DNA of 64,000 nucleotides, from assembly GCA_030549815.1 (NCBI GenBank), contig JAUQQQ010000003.1:106813-170812 (forward strand), given 5' to 3'. The position numbers and the translations under genes were made by a program. Positions 27,966 through 36,728 of this stretch are shown here, piece after piece. Source of the stretch: a bacterium. Its GTDB lineage: Bacteria > DRYD01. Every line of letters begins with the position of its first letter. Positions within the stretch are counted from its first letter, which is position 1. The notes under the pieces are model-generated. The model made no database searches, was not told the origin of the DNA, and saw nothing but the letters and a program-made list of their open reading frames with translations.

Positions 27966-28274
27966 CTATTCACTTTCTACTACTGCTAAGATTTCACTTT
28001 CTCTTAAAATTAAGTATTCTTCACCTTTGATTTTCAATTCTGTTCCTGCATATTTACCGAATAATACTTTATCTCCTTTTTTGACACTTGGTTCAACTCT
28101 TGTTCCATTTTCTAACAACTTTCCAGGACCGACTTCTATAACTTCACCTTTTTGTGGTCTTTCCTTAGCTGTATCTGGTAAGTATATACCACTTTCAGTT
28201 TTCTCATCCTGTGGCATTGGTTTTACCAGTACTCTATCTTCCAACATTCTTAATTTTAGGGTTTGGGTTGGCAT
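27966..28274 (-). CDS. groES: Co-chaperonin GroES (Hsp10)
   Basis: GroES is the heptameric lid of GroEL. The 102-residue product has LRMLEDRVLVKPM near the start, the mobile-loop region EKTESGIYLPDTAKERPQ, and the conserved GDKVLFGKYAGTELKIKGEEYLILRESEILAV end. Length and arrangement are canonical, and it is the first gene of groESL. A strong AGGAGGTG precedes the ATG. I looked for a CIRCE element (GAGTGCTAA-type inverted repeat) upstream and found none, so HrcA control of that type is not indicated. Confidence 0.98.
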   Translation of the reverse strand: MPTQTLKLRMLEDRVLVKPMPQDEKTESGIYLPDTAKERPQKGEVIEVGPGKLLENGTRVEPSVKKGDKVLFGKYAGTELKIKGEEYLILRESEILAVVESE

Positions 28275-28326
28275 TTTTTTTCACCTCCTTCTTATTTATA
28301 CCTTTTTATACATCCCTACATTTTTT

Positions 28327-28357
28327 ATTATACCCTTTTTTTAGGAATTTTATACAA
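28327..28357 (-). promoter_or_regulatory. Putative promoter of groESL
   Basis: On the minus strand a perfect TATAAT (28332-28327) follows TTGTAT (28357-28352) with a 19-bp spacer, 53 bases before the groES start. The spacing is slightly long but both boxes are close to consensus. Confidence 0.55.
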
Positions 28358-28451
28358 TTCTTTACAAAATTTTTTTAATAAAAAAATAATTTTTTAAACA
28401 AAAAAAATAGTAGTATTTTGTTTTAATGGAGAAACCTTTGACTTAGTTGTT

Positions 28452-29678
28452 TTAAACTTTTCGGAAGCTAATAACTACGTTATGTCCTCCAAAACCAAAA
28501 GAATTTTTCACTGCTACTCTTACTTCTCTTTTTACTGCTTGGTTTGGAGTATAATTTAAATCACATTCAGGATCCCGTGTAAAGTAGTTTATCGTTGGAG
28601 GGATTATACCATTTTTGCAAGCTAAAATTGTAGCAATTGATTCAATAACTCCTGCTGCTCCTAATGTATGACCTATCATCGACTTTATTGAGCTTATATT
28701 TACCTTGTAAGCTTTTTGACCTAAAACACTCTTTATTGCAAAAGTTTCAGTTTTATCATTGTAAGGCGTTGATGTCCCATGAGCATTTATATAATCTATC
28801 TCATCTATATCAATATTTTCTATTGCTTTTTTTATAGCATATATTATACTTTTAGCTTCTGGTTCGGGAGCAGTAATATGATAAGCATCACATGTATGAG
28901 CGTACCCTACAATTTCAGCATATATGTTAGCTCCTCTTTTTTCGGCATACTCTTTCTCTTCTAATATAATGCTACCTGCACCTTCTGATATAACGAATCC
29001 ATCCCGGTTTAGATCAAAAGGACGTGAAGCACTGTTGGGATCATTATTTTTTGACAAAGCTCCCATATTTTCAAAACCTGCTATTGCTGTAGGCACTATA
29101 GGAGCTTCTGAACCACATACTATTGCCACATCAACTATCCCACTTTTTACTGCTAAATAAGCTTCCCCTAATGCATGTAATGAACTTGAGCACGCACTTA
29201 CATAAGTTAAATTTGGACCCCTAATGTTGTATATTATACCTATCCACCCTGATAAAATATTCACTATCATTTTAGGAACAAAGTAAGGAGAAACCTTATC
29301 ATTACCTTTTTCTAAAAAAGTTTTTACCTGTTCTTCAAATGTTTCTATTCCTCCAATACCGGATCCCGTAAAAACACCTACCCTGAAACTATCTATTTTA
29401 CCCAAATCTAATTTTGAATCTTCTATAGCCTGACTTACCGAAGATAAACCGTATTGAACAAACCTGTCCATTTTTCTTATATGCTTCTTATCTATGTATT
29501 TAAGAGGATCAAAATTTTTTACCAAACCTGCTATCTTGACTTGGAAATTACTTACATCCATCCTATCGTTATAAGTTATTCCATTTTTTCCCTTAATCAA
29601 ATTATCCCAAAATTCATTAACTGTATTTCCAATAGGTGTTATAGCACCCAAACCTGTAACAACTACCTTTCTATTCAT
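28452..29678 (-). CDS. fabF: Beta-ketoacyl-ACP synthase II (FabF)
   Basis: It elongates fatty acids by condensing malonyl-ACP with acyl-ACP. The 408-residue product has the thiolase-fold triad: Cys163 in VSACSSSLHAL, His300 in NAHGTSTPYND and His337 in IKSMIGHTLGAAG, with Lys332. It ends with SFGFGGHNVVISF as expected. It is preceded by the PilZ-like gene (18-base gap) and is not clustered with acpP or fabG here. Confidence 0.97.
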   Translation of the reverse strand: MNRKVVVTGLGAITPIGNTVNEFWDNLIKGKNGITYNDRMDVSNFQVKIAGLVKNFDPLKYIDKKHIRKMDRFVQYGLSSVSQAIEDSKLDLGKIDSFRVGVFTGSGIGGIETFEEQVKTFLEKGNDKVSPYFVPKMIVNILSGWIGIIYNIRGPNLTYVSACSSSLHALGEAYLAVKSGIVDVAIVCGSEAPIVPTAIAGFENMGALSKNNDPNSASRPFDLNRDGFVISEGAGSIILEEKEYAEKRGANIYAEIVGYAHTCDAYHITAPEPEAKSIIYAIKKAIENIDIDEIDYINAHGTSTPYNDKTETFAIKSVLGQKAYKVNISSIKSMIGHTLGAAGVIESIATILACKNGIIPPTINYFTRDPECDLNYTPNQAVKREVRVAVKNSFGFGGHNVVISFRKV

Positions 29679-29696
29679 AACACCTTTCTCCTCTTA

Positions 29697-30386
29697 TTAA
29701 TCTACTTTTTGATTTAACAATGAATATTCAAGTAGGTAATTTTTTAAGCTATCTTCTATTGATTCATAGTTAAGCACAGTTTCAAATTTTTTCTTTTCCA
29801 ATTGTTTTGATTCAACAACACTTGCTGTGAATTTATCCTTTTTCTTTTCTGCATATTCTACATAGGGTATTTTTAGGGATACTTCAATAATAGTTTTTAC
29901 GGGAATTGGAATTGATGTGAAAAGACTTATACCATTATGAAAAATCCTGTGTGTTTTTCCTTTTTGAACATGCGGCACTCCCACTGCATTATACTCTATA
30001 TCTATTTCTACTTCTATGTCAAAATTATTCAATAATTCTTTGGCTTTTCCAAAAGTTTTTTCTTTAAATTTGGAAGGTTTGGATATAACAATAATCCTTT
30101 CGGATAATAAAATATCCTTTATTTTTGTTGAAAAATTGAATAATTTAACACTTCCATCTTTATGTATTTCTAATAAATTGGTATCTACCTCTTTTTCAGG
30201 AGATATTGGTACTAAAGTGTTTGCCATGTATTGTGGTAAAAGCGGTACTTTTATCTCGATTTCATCTTTTTTTACATTTTCTATTACTCCATATATATCT
30301 ATCCAATTGTTTCCTTCTATTGCTACCATTTTTATAGCACTATCGATATTGAAGCTTGGTTCTTTTTTACCAAATAATCCAAACAT
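29697..30386 (-). CDS. PilZ-like (YcgR-type) domain protein, tentative
   Basis: The 229-residue product has two beta domains: an N-terminal one (about 20-100, IYGVIENVKKDEIEIKVPLL) like the YcgR-N/PilZN module, and a C-terminal one (about 130-205) with a PilZ-like segment (KTHRIFHNGISLFTSIPIP, where PilZ has (D/N)xSxxG) and a strand IIEVSLKIP. The RxxxR loop needed to bind cyclic di-GMP is not clear, so ligand binding is uncertain. A short helix closes the protein. It could tune pilus or flagellar function, or only share the fold. It lies between the heptose genes and fabF. Confidence 0.6.
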   Translation of the reverse strand: MFGLFGKKEPSFNIDSAIKMVAIEGNNWIDIYGVIENVKKDEIEIKVPLLPQYMANTLVPISPEKEVDTNLLEIHKDGSVKLFNFSTKIKDILLSERIIVISKPSKFKEKTFGKAKELLNNFDIEVEIDIEYNAVGVPHVQKGKTHRIFHNGISLFTSIPIPVKTIIEVSLKIPYVEYAEKKKDKFTASVVESKQLEKKKFETVLNYESIEDSLKNYLLEYSLLNQKVD

Positions 30387-30881
30387 TTAAATACCCCCTT
30401 TTTCAATTATCCTATAGATTATCTTTGTAGTTGATACTTCAGGAATTAAAGAAAGAACTTTATATGTTATTCTATATTTTTCAATTATCCTCATTTCTGG
30501 TATTACTTTATCTTTATAATCTCCTCCTTTAAAGTATATATCGGGCTTAAGATATTCGATTAAATTTTCTGGAGTATCTTCATCAAAAACAGTCACAAAA
30601 TCTACGGCTTCTATCGCAGATAAAACTATAATTCTATCCTCTAAACTGTTAATCGGTTTTTTTATACCTTTTATTCTTCTTATACTTTCATCTGTATTTA
30701 CACCAACTACCAAAATATCACAATATTCCTTTGCTTGGAAAAGATAAGTTATATGACCCTTATGAATAATGTCAAAGCATCCATTTGTAAAACCAATTAT
30801 TTTCCCATTTTGTTTATAACTTTCTATTATTGTTTTCAATTTTTGCCAATTGTAGAATATTTTATTTTCAAACCATCTCAT
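30387..30881 (-). CDS. hldC: D-glycero-beta-D-manno-heptose 1-phosphate adenylyltransferase
   Basis: It activates heptose-1-phosphate to ADP-heptose for the LPS inner core (the RfaE domain II function). The 164-residue product has the nucleotidyltransferase signature TNGCFDIIHKGHITYL with HxGH at residues 40-43, VVGVNTDESIRRIKG near 70, and YFKGGDYKDKVIPE near 135. The start overlaps the end of the kinase gene by 14 bases. Kinase and transferase are separate genes, unlike the fused HldE of E. coli. Confidence 0.92.
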   Translation of the reverse strand: MRWFENKIFYNWQKLKTIIESYKQNGKIIGFTNGCFDIIHKGHITYLFQAKEYCDILVVGVNTDESIRRIKGIKKPINSLEDRIIVLSAIEAVDFVTVFDEDTPENLIEYLKPDIYFKGGDYKDKVIPEMRIIEKYRITYKVLSLIPEVSTTKIIYRIIEKGGI

Positions 30882-31935
30882 TTTGTTTTTCCCCTTTTTT
30901 TATTTTAGTTATACTATAATTTACAACTTTACCATTTGTTTTTTGCATTTTTGAAAAATAATTAATTAAATCAGAAGGCTTTACTGCTATTGTTCCAGGT
31001 TTTGAGACGCAAATTGAACCCGCAATATTTGATAATATACCACATTCTAAAATACTTAATCCCGTTGAATAGAATAGTCCAAAAATTGAGATTACGTTAT
31101 CTCCTGCTCCCGTAACATCAAAAACCTCTACCTCTATCCCGTCTACCTTTATAAAGTTATCATTACTCATTATACATAATCCATCTTTACCCAAAGTTAC
31201 TACAAGATTTATGACATTATAAGTTTTTACGAAATCTACCATATTTTCTTGTAATTCCTTGCTTAAATTTATTTCCTTACTTATTTGTTCAAATTCTTTT
31301 TTATTTAGAGAAAGAAGGTCAATTTTTTGATTTTTTAAAAAAGAAGAAAAAGCTTTAAAATTGGAGGGTTTAATCGATAAGAAAATATTCTTGCTTTTAA
31401 GATAATTTAGTATTAAGTTTAAACTATCTTTAGTTAATAATCCTTTATTATAGTCGATAATGAAAATTGAATCAAATCTATCTTTGATTTTTGCCAAATT
31501 TTCTTCGAGTATTTTTTCAGGTATTATTAGATTTTCTTTTTCCCTATCAACTCTTGCTATTTGTTGATTGTTATGTGCTATTAATCTTGTTTTCACGATT
31601 GTTTTATCATAAGAAAAACTTAAATCTTTTATTCCATATCTTTTTAGAAGATTTTTTATCCTTGTTGAAAATTGGTCTTTACCTATGAATCCTAATAAAC
31701 TTACGTTATTAGAATAATAGGAAAGGATTTTAGCGACGTTAGCGGCTCCCCCTAAATCATTCCATTCTTTTTCTACTCTCAACACGGGAACTGGAGCTTC
31801 TGGAGAAATCCTATCAACAACCCCCTTTAACCACCTATCTAATATTATATCTCCAATAACCAATATTCTTAAATTTTTTAATCTATCTATTTTTTCGTTT
31901 ATTTTTCCTACTAAATTACTTAGCTGCTGTTTCAT
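30868..31935 (-). CDS. hldA: D-glycero-beta-D-manno-heptose-7-phosphate kinase (PfkB family)
   Basis: It phosphorylates heptose-7-phosphate at C1 in LPS core synthesis (RfaE domain I). The 355-residue product has the family N-terminal motif VGDIILDRWLKGVVDRISPEAPVPVL near residue 27, LGGAANVA near 61, FIIDYNKGLLT near 158, and the C-terminal GAGD catalytic motif at 276-279 within VFDVTGAGDNV. It overlaps both neighbours, so the three envelope genes form one translational unit. Confidence 0.93.
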   Translation of the reverse strand: MKQQLSNLVGKINEKIDRLKNLRILVIGDIILDRWLKGVVDRISPEAPVPVLRVEKEWNDLGGAANVAKILSYYSNNVSLLGFIGKDQFSTRIKNLLKRYGIKDLSFSYDKTIVKTRLIAHNNQQIARVDREKENLIIPEKILEENLAKIKDRFDSIFIIDYNKGLLTKDSLNLILNYLKSKNIFLSIKPSNFKAFSSFLKNQKIDLLSLNKKEFEQISKEINLSKELQENMVDFVKTYNVINLVVTLGKDGLCIMSNDNFIKVDGIEVEVFDVTGAGDNVISIFGLFYSTGLSILECGILSNIAGSICVSKPGTIAVKPSDLINYFSKMQKTNGKVVNYSITKIKKGEKQNEMV

Positions 31936-32920
31936 TTTTTTTATATACTCTTGCGGGATTTCCTATAACAATAGTTTCTGGAGGAACATCTTTTGTAACT
32001 ACACTTCCTGCACCAACATAAGAATTTGGACCTATTGTTTTGGGTGAGATTATCACAGCATTAGAACCAATAAATGAATTTTCTTTGATAATTGAAGTAT
32101 ATTTATTTTTACCGTCATAGTTAGCAAAAACTACACCTGCACCTATATTCACATTTTTCTCTATTATTAAATCTCCTAAATATGCCAAATGAGATGCTTT
32201 TAAATTTCCTTCTGCTCTTATGTTTTTACATTCTACAAAAGCACCTATCTTTGAATTCTCTATAACATTGTTTTCCCTTAAATGACTAAAAGGACCAATA
32301 CTATTTAGATTCATCAATTGATTTTTTCTTATAACGCTAAACAGAATCCTATTATCATTACCTATTTCTGAATCAACTATATAACAAGAGGGACCTATTT
32401 TGTTCCTATCCTTCACTTTTGTTCTTATTAAAAACGTATTATCCATTATTACATTATGTTTTCCTATTTCTGTTAAAGGACAAATGAAAATATTGTTTCC
32501 CAAAATAACATTATCTTTTATCTTTAAGGATTTTTTCTGTATCTCATCAAAAAGTTTTTTAAAACTACTTAATTCTTTTATTTTAAAAATATATTCTTTT
32601 GACCTTTTTATTTTTCCTTTATTTGACAATATTTCTTCTCTTTTATAATACAACAGAGGGGAGTTAAAGTCTATAACGATATGGTTTTTTGAATCCAATT
32701 CTTTGTTAGTTAGGTCAAAATCGAAATTAAGTGAAATACTGTGATCTTTTATCAATTTTTCTATTAAGCTGCTATTATGCTCATTAGTTTTAAACAGTAC
32801 TTTTTTGTTAATATTATTGCTAAGAAATTCTAATAATTTAAGAGTAGGGAGACAAACGGGGTAATAAAAATACGAATCGTCATATTTCCAAATTTCTTCT
32901 TGTGCTAAAACTATTATCAT
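31916..32920 (-). CDS. GlmU-like left-handed beta-helix acyltransferase with a divergent N-domain
   Basis: The C-terminal ~200 residues of this 334-residue protein are a hexapeptide-repeat acetyltransferase very close to the GlmU C-domain: NVNIGAGVVFANYDGKNKYTS near 257, FIGSNAVIISPKTIGPNSYVGAGSVVTKDVP near 285-313. The N-terminal ~120 residues lack the GlmU uridylyltransferase signature (LAAGxGTRM); the equivalent start is IIVLAQEEIWKYDDSY. It may acetylate a sugar phosphate without making a nucleotide sugar, or act on another sugar of the LPS path. It overlaps hldA by 20 bases and the lyase gene by 4. Confidence 0.75.
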   Translation of the reverse strand: MIIVLAQEEIWKYDDSYFYYPVCLPTLKLLEFLSNNINKKVLFKTNEHNSSLIEKLIKDHSISLNFDFDLTNKELDSKNHIVIDFNSPLLYYKREEILSNKGKIKRSKEYIFKIKELSSFKKLFDEIQKKSLKIKDNVILGNNIFICPLTEIGKHNVIMDNTFLIRTKVKDRNKIGPSCYIVDSEIGNDNRILFSVIRKNQLMNLNSIGPFSHLRENNVIENSKIGAFVECKNIRAEGNLKASHLAYLGDLIIEKNVNIGAGVVFANYDGKNKYTSIIKENSFIGSNAVIISPKTIGPNSYVGAGSVVTKDVPPETIVIGNPARVYKKNETAAK

Positions 32921-35403
32921 AAGCTTGCTGTTTTCTTTAGCGGTTCAAACCTGATTGTGAAAAATCTTAAGAATGGAGGCTCATAAGTTATAGACAAACC
33001 ATTTATCCTTTCTCTTATTTTATAAACTTCATTTATAACATCCTTTGTATATTCCATTTGTTCATTTGTATATACTCTTCGAGGAATTGTTATCCTAACC
33101 AATTCTAGTTCGGGGTATTTATGTTTTCCTGTTTTTGGGTCTCTACCTGCGGAAACTATTCCTCTTTCCATTGTTCTAATTCCACCATGTAAATATATGT
33201 ATGCTGCGAGAGTTTGTGCAGGGAATTCATCCTGCTTTATATGTGGTAAGAATTTTTTTGCATCTAAATAAATAGCATGACCACCTATTGGTTTTACAAT
33301 TGGGATCCCAGAATCTTCTAACAACTTACCTAAATATCTTACTTGTTCTATTCTGTTTTTTAAATAAAAATAATCTGTCATTTCGATTATTCCTTGAGCT
33401 AACATTGCTATATCTCTTGCTGACAAACCACCATCATAAATTTCTCCTTCAAATATCTGTTGTAATTTTTTCATTTTTTCATACAATTCTTTCGACCTAA
33501 TTAATATTAAGCCACTTATATTGGTTAGCGGATCTTTTTTTGCAGATATGGTAGCTGCATCTGATAACGACATTATTTCTCTTATTATTTCTTTTATACT
33601 CTTATTTTGGTAACCATATTCTCTTTCTTTTATGAAGAAAGCATTTTCTGCTATTCTGGTAGCATCAAGGACTAATGGTATTTTATAATGATCACAAACT
33701 TTTCTTATTTGTTTGAGATTTTCTAAGGATACTGGTTGTCCACCTGCCATATTTACATTATTTTCAACACATACATAAGCAATCTTTTCTGCTCCATTAC
33801 TCTCTATGAAATTAACCAATTTATCAACATCTATATTCCCTTTAAACGGATGCTCTATTTCTGGTTTGTATGCTTCCTCGATTATTAGATCAACAAAAAC
33901 TCCTTTTGCGTACTCTTGATGAAAACGTGTTGTGGTAAAGTACATATTGTTTATTACATATTGATTTGGTTTAATCATTGTTTGAGAAAGTATGTGTTCA
34001 GCTGCTCTACCTTGATGGGTAGGTAAAAAATAATGATATCCAAATACATCTTCTATAGCGTTTTGTAGCAAGTTATAAGCTCTTTTCTGATCATATTTTA
34101 TCCCTAAGCTCCATTGTTCATCACTCATGCTACTTGTTCCACTATCTGTAAGAAAATCTAAATAAACCTCTTCTGCGGGAATCAAGAAAGTATTATAACC
34201 TGCTTTTTCTAAAATCTCTTTCCTTCTTTCGAAAGATGATAATTTTATTATTTCTATTCCTTTGAAATTGTAAGTTGTGTAATTTCTTGGATCTATGTAA
34301 TCAACCAAAAAGTTTTTGCTATCGTGTAAAGATTTTTGAAAACTATCGATAAACAGTTCCAAGTTTTGTTTTTGATACCTTCGTGAGGGAATGTAAATTA
34401 GCAAGTATTCATTATTTGCTTTAGCTCTTGATTGCCCATATAAAAATAAAGAATTATTTAGATTAATTAAGTTTTGACCACTTTTGGATTTTATGTAAAA
34501 ATGATGAGTGGAGAAATATGGACTAATTTCAAGATCACTTTTTTCTACTATCAATTTTTTTAGTTCATCATATAAAAACTTTATGTTTTCTTTTTTGTAT
34601 TCCCAAATTTGGTTATTTGTTGCTTCTATTAATCCTTGGTTTATTATTTCCATATCTCTTCCTGCTAAACCACCATAAGTATGCAAGCCTTCAAAAGCAA
34701 CCACCCACTCTGTTAGATATTCGTAATACTTAAAACTATTTGTTAAAATTATTGCCCCTGTATTGCACATTAAATCAAAACAACAATCTATTACTGCTAT
34801 ATCTACTAAATCTGAGAGTTTTTTTATTTTTTCTAAATCTGAATTAGCTAAAGAAAAAATACTTGAAAAATCGGCTATTGTTAGTATGGAACTTTCTTTT
34901 AATAAAGCCAGATGCTTTTCTATTTGCTCGAATGTTTTTGAAAAGCATTCTATTGAATTTAAAAAGATGATAGAAATTTGTGAAGAACCGTTGTAGTTAA
35001 TTTTATAGTATTCCATAAGATTATGAAAATCAATATTCTCTATTGGATTGTAATGAACCAAATTTAATTTAAAATCATTAAATTTTTCAAGTATTTTTAT
35101 TATTAGATTCCAAGCTCCTTTTATGTTATGTGCTGGAACTACGTATTCTTTATTAAATATTTCTTTTACTGTGTTGTTTAGCTTTATGAAATTTTTACTT
35201 CCTGCATAGGATTCATCACCTAAAAATAAAGCTGCATATTGGTTTTCACTAAGAGCATTCAAACTTATCTTTGATAAATCAGTCCATATATATTCTTCTT
35301 CTATCAAATTTGCATTGTTTTCATGGGATTCTAATATATTCATTCTTTGTTGTATATCGAGAAATTTCGGAAAATAGACTATTTTAGCTTTATATGGTTG
35401 CAT
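32917..35403 (-). CDS. Tandem-fused tyrosine phenol-lyase/tryptophanase-like protein
   Basis: The 828 residues are two copies of a PLP beta-eliminating lyase. The C-terminal half (about 372-828) keeps PLP and substrate residues: TDSGTSSMSDEQW at 419, PTHQGR at 461-466, YFTTTR at 488-493, DATR at 580-583, the Lys pair SAKKD at 620-624, RTMERG at 743-748 and IPRRVY at 773-778, all nearer to tyrosine phenol-lyase than to tryptophanase. The N-terminal half (about 1-370) has lost the Lys motif, THQGR and DATR but keeps GDESYAGS (62-69) and EGLHTYGGLAGRDME (238-252). Those two are degraded in the C-half (EGEIYDGGLSARDIA). AAAGGGG precedes the ATG. Confidence 0.88.
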   Translation of the reverse strand: MQPYKAKIVYFPKFLDIQQRMNILESHENNANLIEEEYIWTDLSKISLNALSENQYAALFLGDESYAGSKNFIKLNNTVKEIFNKEYVVPAHNIKGAWNLIIKILEKFNDFKLNLVHYNPIENIDFHNLMEYYKINYNGSSQISIIFLNSIECFSKTFEQIEKHLALLKESSILTIADFSSIFSLANSDLEKIKKLSDLVDIAVIDCCFDLMCNTGAIILTNSFKYYEYLTEWVVAFEGLHTYGGLAGRDMEIINQGLIEATNNQIWEYKKENIKFLYDELKKLIVEKSDLEISPYFSTHHFYIKSKSGQNLINLNNSLFLYGQSRAKANNEYLLIYIPSRRYQKQNLELFIDSFQKSLHDSKNFLVDYIDPRNYTTYNFKGIEIIKLSSFERRKEILEKAGYNTFLIPAEEVYLDFLTDSGTSSMSDEQWSLGIKYDQKRAYNLLQNAIEDVFGYHYFLPTHQGRAAEHILSQTMIKPNQYVINNMYFTTTRFHQEYAKGVFVDLIIEEAYKPEIEHPFKGNIDVDKLVNFIESNGAEKIAYVCVENNVNMAGGQPVSLENLKQIRKVCDHYKIPLVLDATRIAENAFFIKEREYGYQNKSIKEIIREIMSLSDAATISAKKDPLTNISGLILIRSKELYEKMKKLQQIFEGEIYDGGLSARDIAMLAQGIIEMTDYFYLKNRIEQVRYLGKLLEDSGIPIVKPIGGHAIYLDAKKFLPHIKQDEFPAQTLAAYIYLHGGIRTMERGIVSAGRDPKTGKHKYPELELVRITIPRRVYTNEQMEYTKDVINEVYKIRERINGLSITYEPPFLRFFTIRFEPLKKTASL

Positions 35404-35514
35404 AAAAATACCCCTTTCTCTTTTATATCCTCATTAATAAAAATTAATATATTTTTTCTTTTATCCTCTTTTTCTTTTTTTATAGGTTAATCTATTTTGT
35501 TTTTGATTTAATTT

Positions 35515-36708
35515 TTAATTTAATTTAAGGGGTTGGATCAGGTTATTGTCTAAGGAAAAACAGAATTCTCTCCAATCATCAGTTTTTAAAACATTGAAAT
35601 TAGCTAAAAATCCTTCTCTTATTTGACCAGAATTTATATTTAACAAAAATGAAGGATTTACTGTTATGAAACTAAGGATGTATTCTGGTTTAAGTTTAAG
35701 GTATATTGAGGCTAAGTTTGCCACGAATAATAATGAAATTGCATTTGATGATCCTGCATTGTAATCCGTTGCTAAACAAACTGGTATATCTTGCTCTAAT
35801 ATTTCTAAAACGGGGCTGTAGTTTTTACCTAAAAACCAAGATGTTGAAGGCATGATTACAGCAAAAGCACCTATTTTTCTTATCGCTTCTATCGTCTTCT
35901 TTTTTAAAACCAAAAGATGATCAAAACTTACTATATTTATTTTTTTCCCATATCTTTCATATAACTCTTCTATCAATCCATCGTCATCAAATTCATTAGT
36001 ATGGAACCTGTAGTAAAATTTATAATCTTTGGTAATTTCTACGATCTCAAGTGTTTGTTTTACTGAAAATGCTGTTTTATCGCAGAATATATCAAAAAAA
36101 TCGGTCAAATTTCTTATTTCCTTAGCCTTTGCCTTTAATTCTTTTTTATATTCTTCAAAATTTTCTGGCGGTATGTGAGCCAAAAAAGTTGGTATTAATT
36201 GGACTTTAACAAAGTTTGATACTTCTTTAATTAGCTTTAAATGTTCTATTTCTTTTTCTAATTCTATGGCATAACCATTTTTTGCTTCTATTATTGTTGT
36301 TCCGTTTTGGTAAAAATTTTGTATCCTTTGAATTAGTAAGTTTTTCAAGTTAGGGGAGTTGATGGTTTTTTCAACTGTGTATTTTATTCCTCCACCTTCT
36401 TTTGCTATTTCTTGATAACTTTTGCCTTCTACTCTTTTGATAAAATCATTTATTCTTTTTCCATCGAAAACAGGATGTGTATGACAGTCTACAAACCCAG
36501 GTAATAAATAATTGTGGTTTATATCAATGATTTCAGTGTCTTTTGTTATTTCATTTTTTATCTCACGATAATTTCCTATTTTTTTTATTTTGTTTTTATC
36601 AATTAATAGGCAATGATCTTTAAATTCGAAAACTTTAGCTTGTTTGCTAATTGGTTTTTCAGTTAAAGGAGTTATTATATTAGCATTAATTAGTAAGTAT
36701 GCCATCAA
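35515..36708 (-). CDS. hutI: Imidazolonepropionase HutI
   Basis: HutI hydrolyses imidazolone-5-propionate to formimino-glutamate in histidine breakdown. The 397-residue amidohydrolase has LLPGFVDCHTHPVF near residue 69 (metal-binding His pair), RVEGKSYQEIAKEGGGIKYTV near 92, the FAKNGYA-type segment (IIEAKNGYAIELEKE), FHTNEFDDDG near 231 and LATDYNAGSSNA near 311. No other hut gene is in the window, so the rest of the pathway must lie elsewhere. It sits 20 bases downstream of the M32 peptidase gene and 111 bases upstream of the lyase gene. Confidence 0.9.
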   Translation of the reverse strand: MMAYLLINANIITPLTEKPISKQAKVFEFKDHCLLIDKNKIKKIGNYREIKNEITKDTEIIDINHNYLLPGFVDCHTHPVFDGKRINDFIKRVEGKSYQEIAKEGGGIKYTVEKTINSPNLKNLLIQRIQNFYQNGTTIIEAKNGYAIELEKEIEHLKLIKEVSNFVKVQLIPTFLAHIPPENFEEYKKELKAKAKEIRNLTDFFDIFCDKTAFSVKQTLEIVEITKDYKFYYRFHTNEFDDDGLIEELYERYGKKINIVSFDHLLVLKKKTIEAIRKIGAFAVIMPSTSWFLGKNYSPVLEILEQDIPVCLATDYNAGSSNAISLLFVANLASIYLKLKPEYILSFITVNPSFLLNINSGQIREGFLANFNVLKTDDWREFCFSLDNNLIQPLKLN

Positions 36709-36728
36709 TAAATATTATTTATTTTGTA

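Noticed and set aside
28275-28451. CIRCE element before groES
   Set aside because: I looked for the TTAGCACTC-N9-GAGTGCTAA inverted repeat on both strands and saw none; only a promoter-like TTGTAT/TATAAT pair is present.
32917-35403. Two separate lyase genes or an assembly duplication
   Set aside because: The two halves are too divergent to be a recent or artefactual duplication, the frame is continuous through the junction, and only one start with a ribosome site is present.
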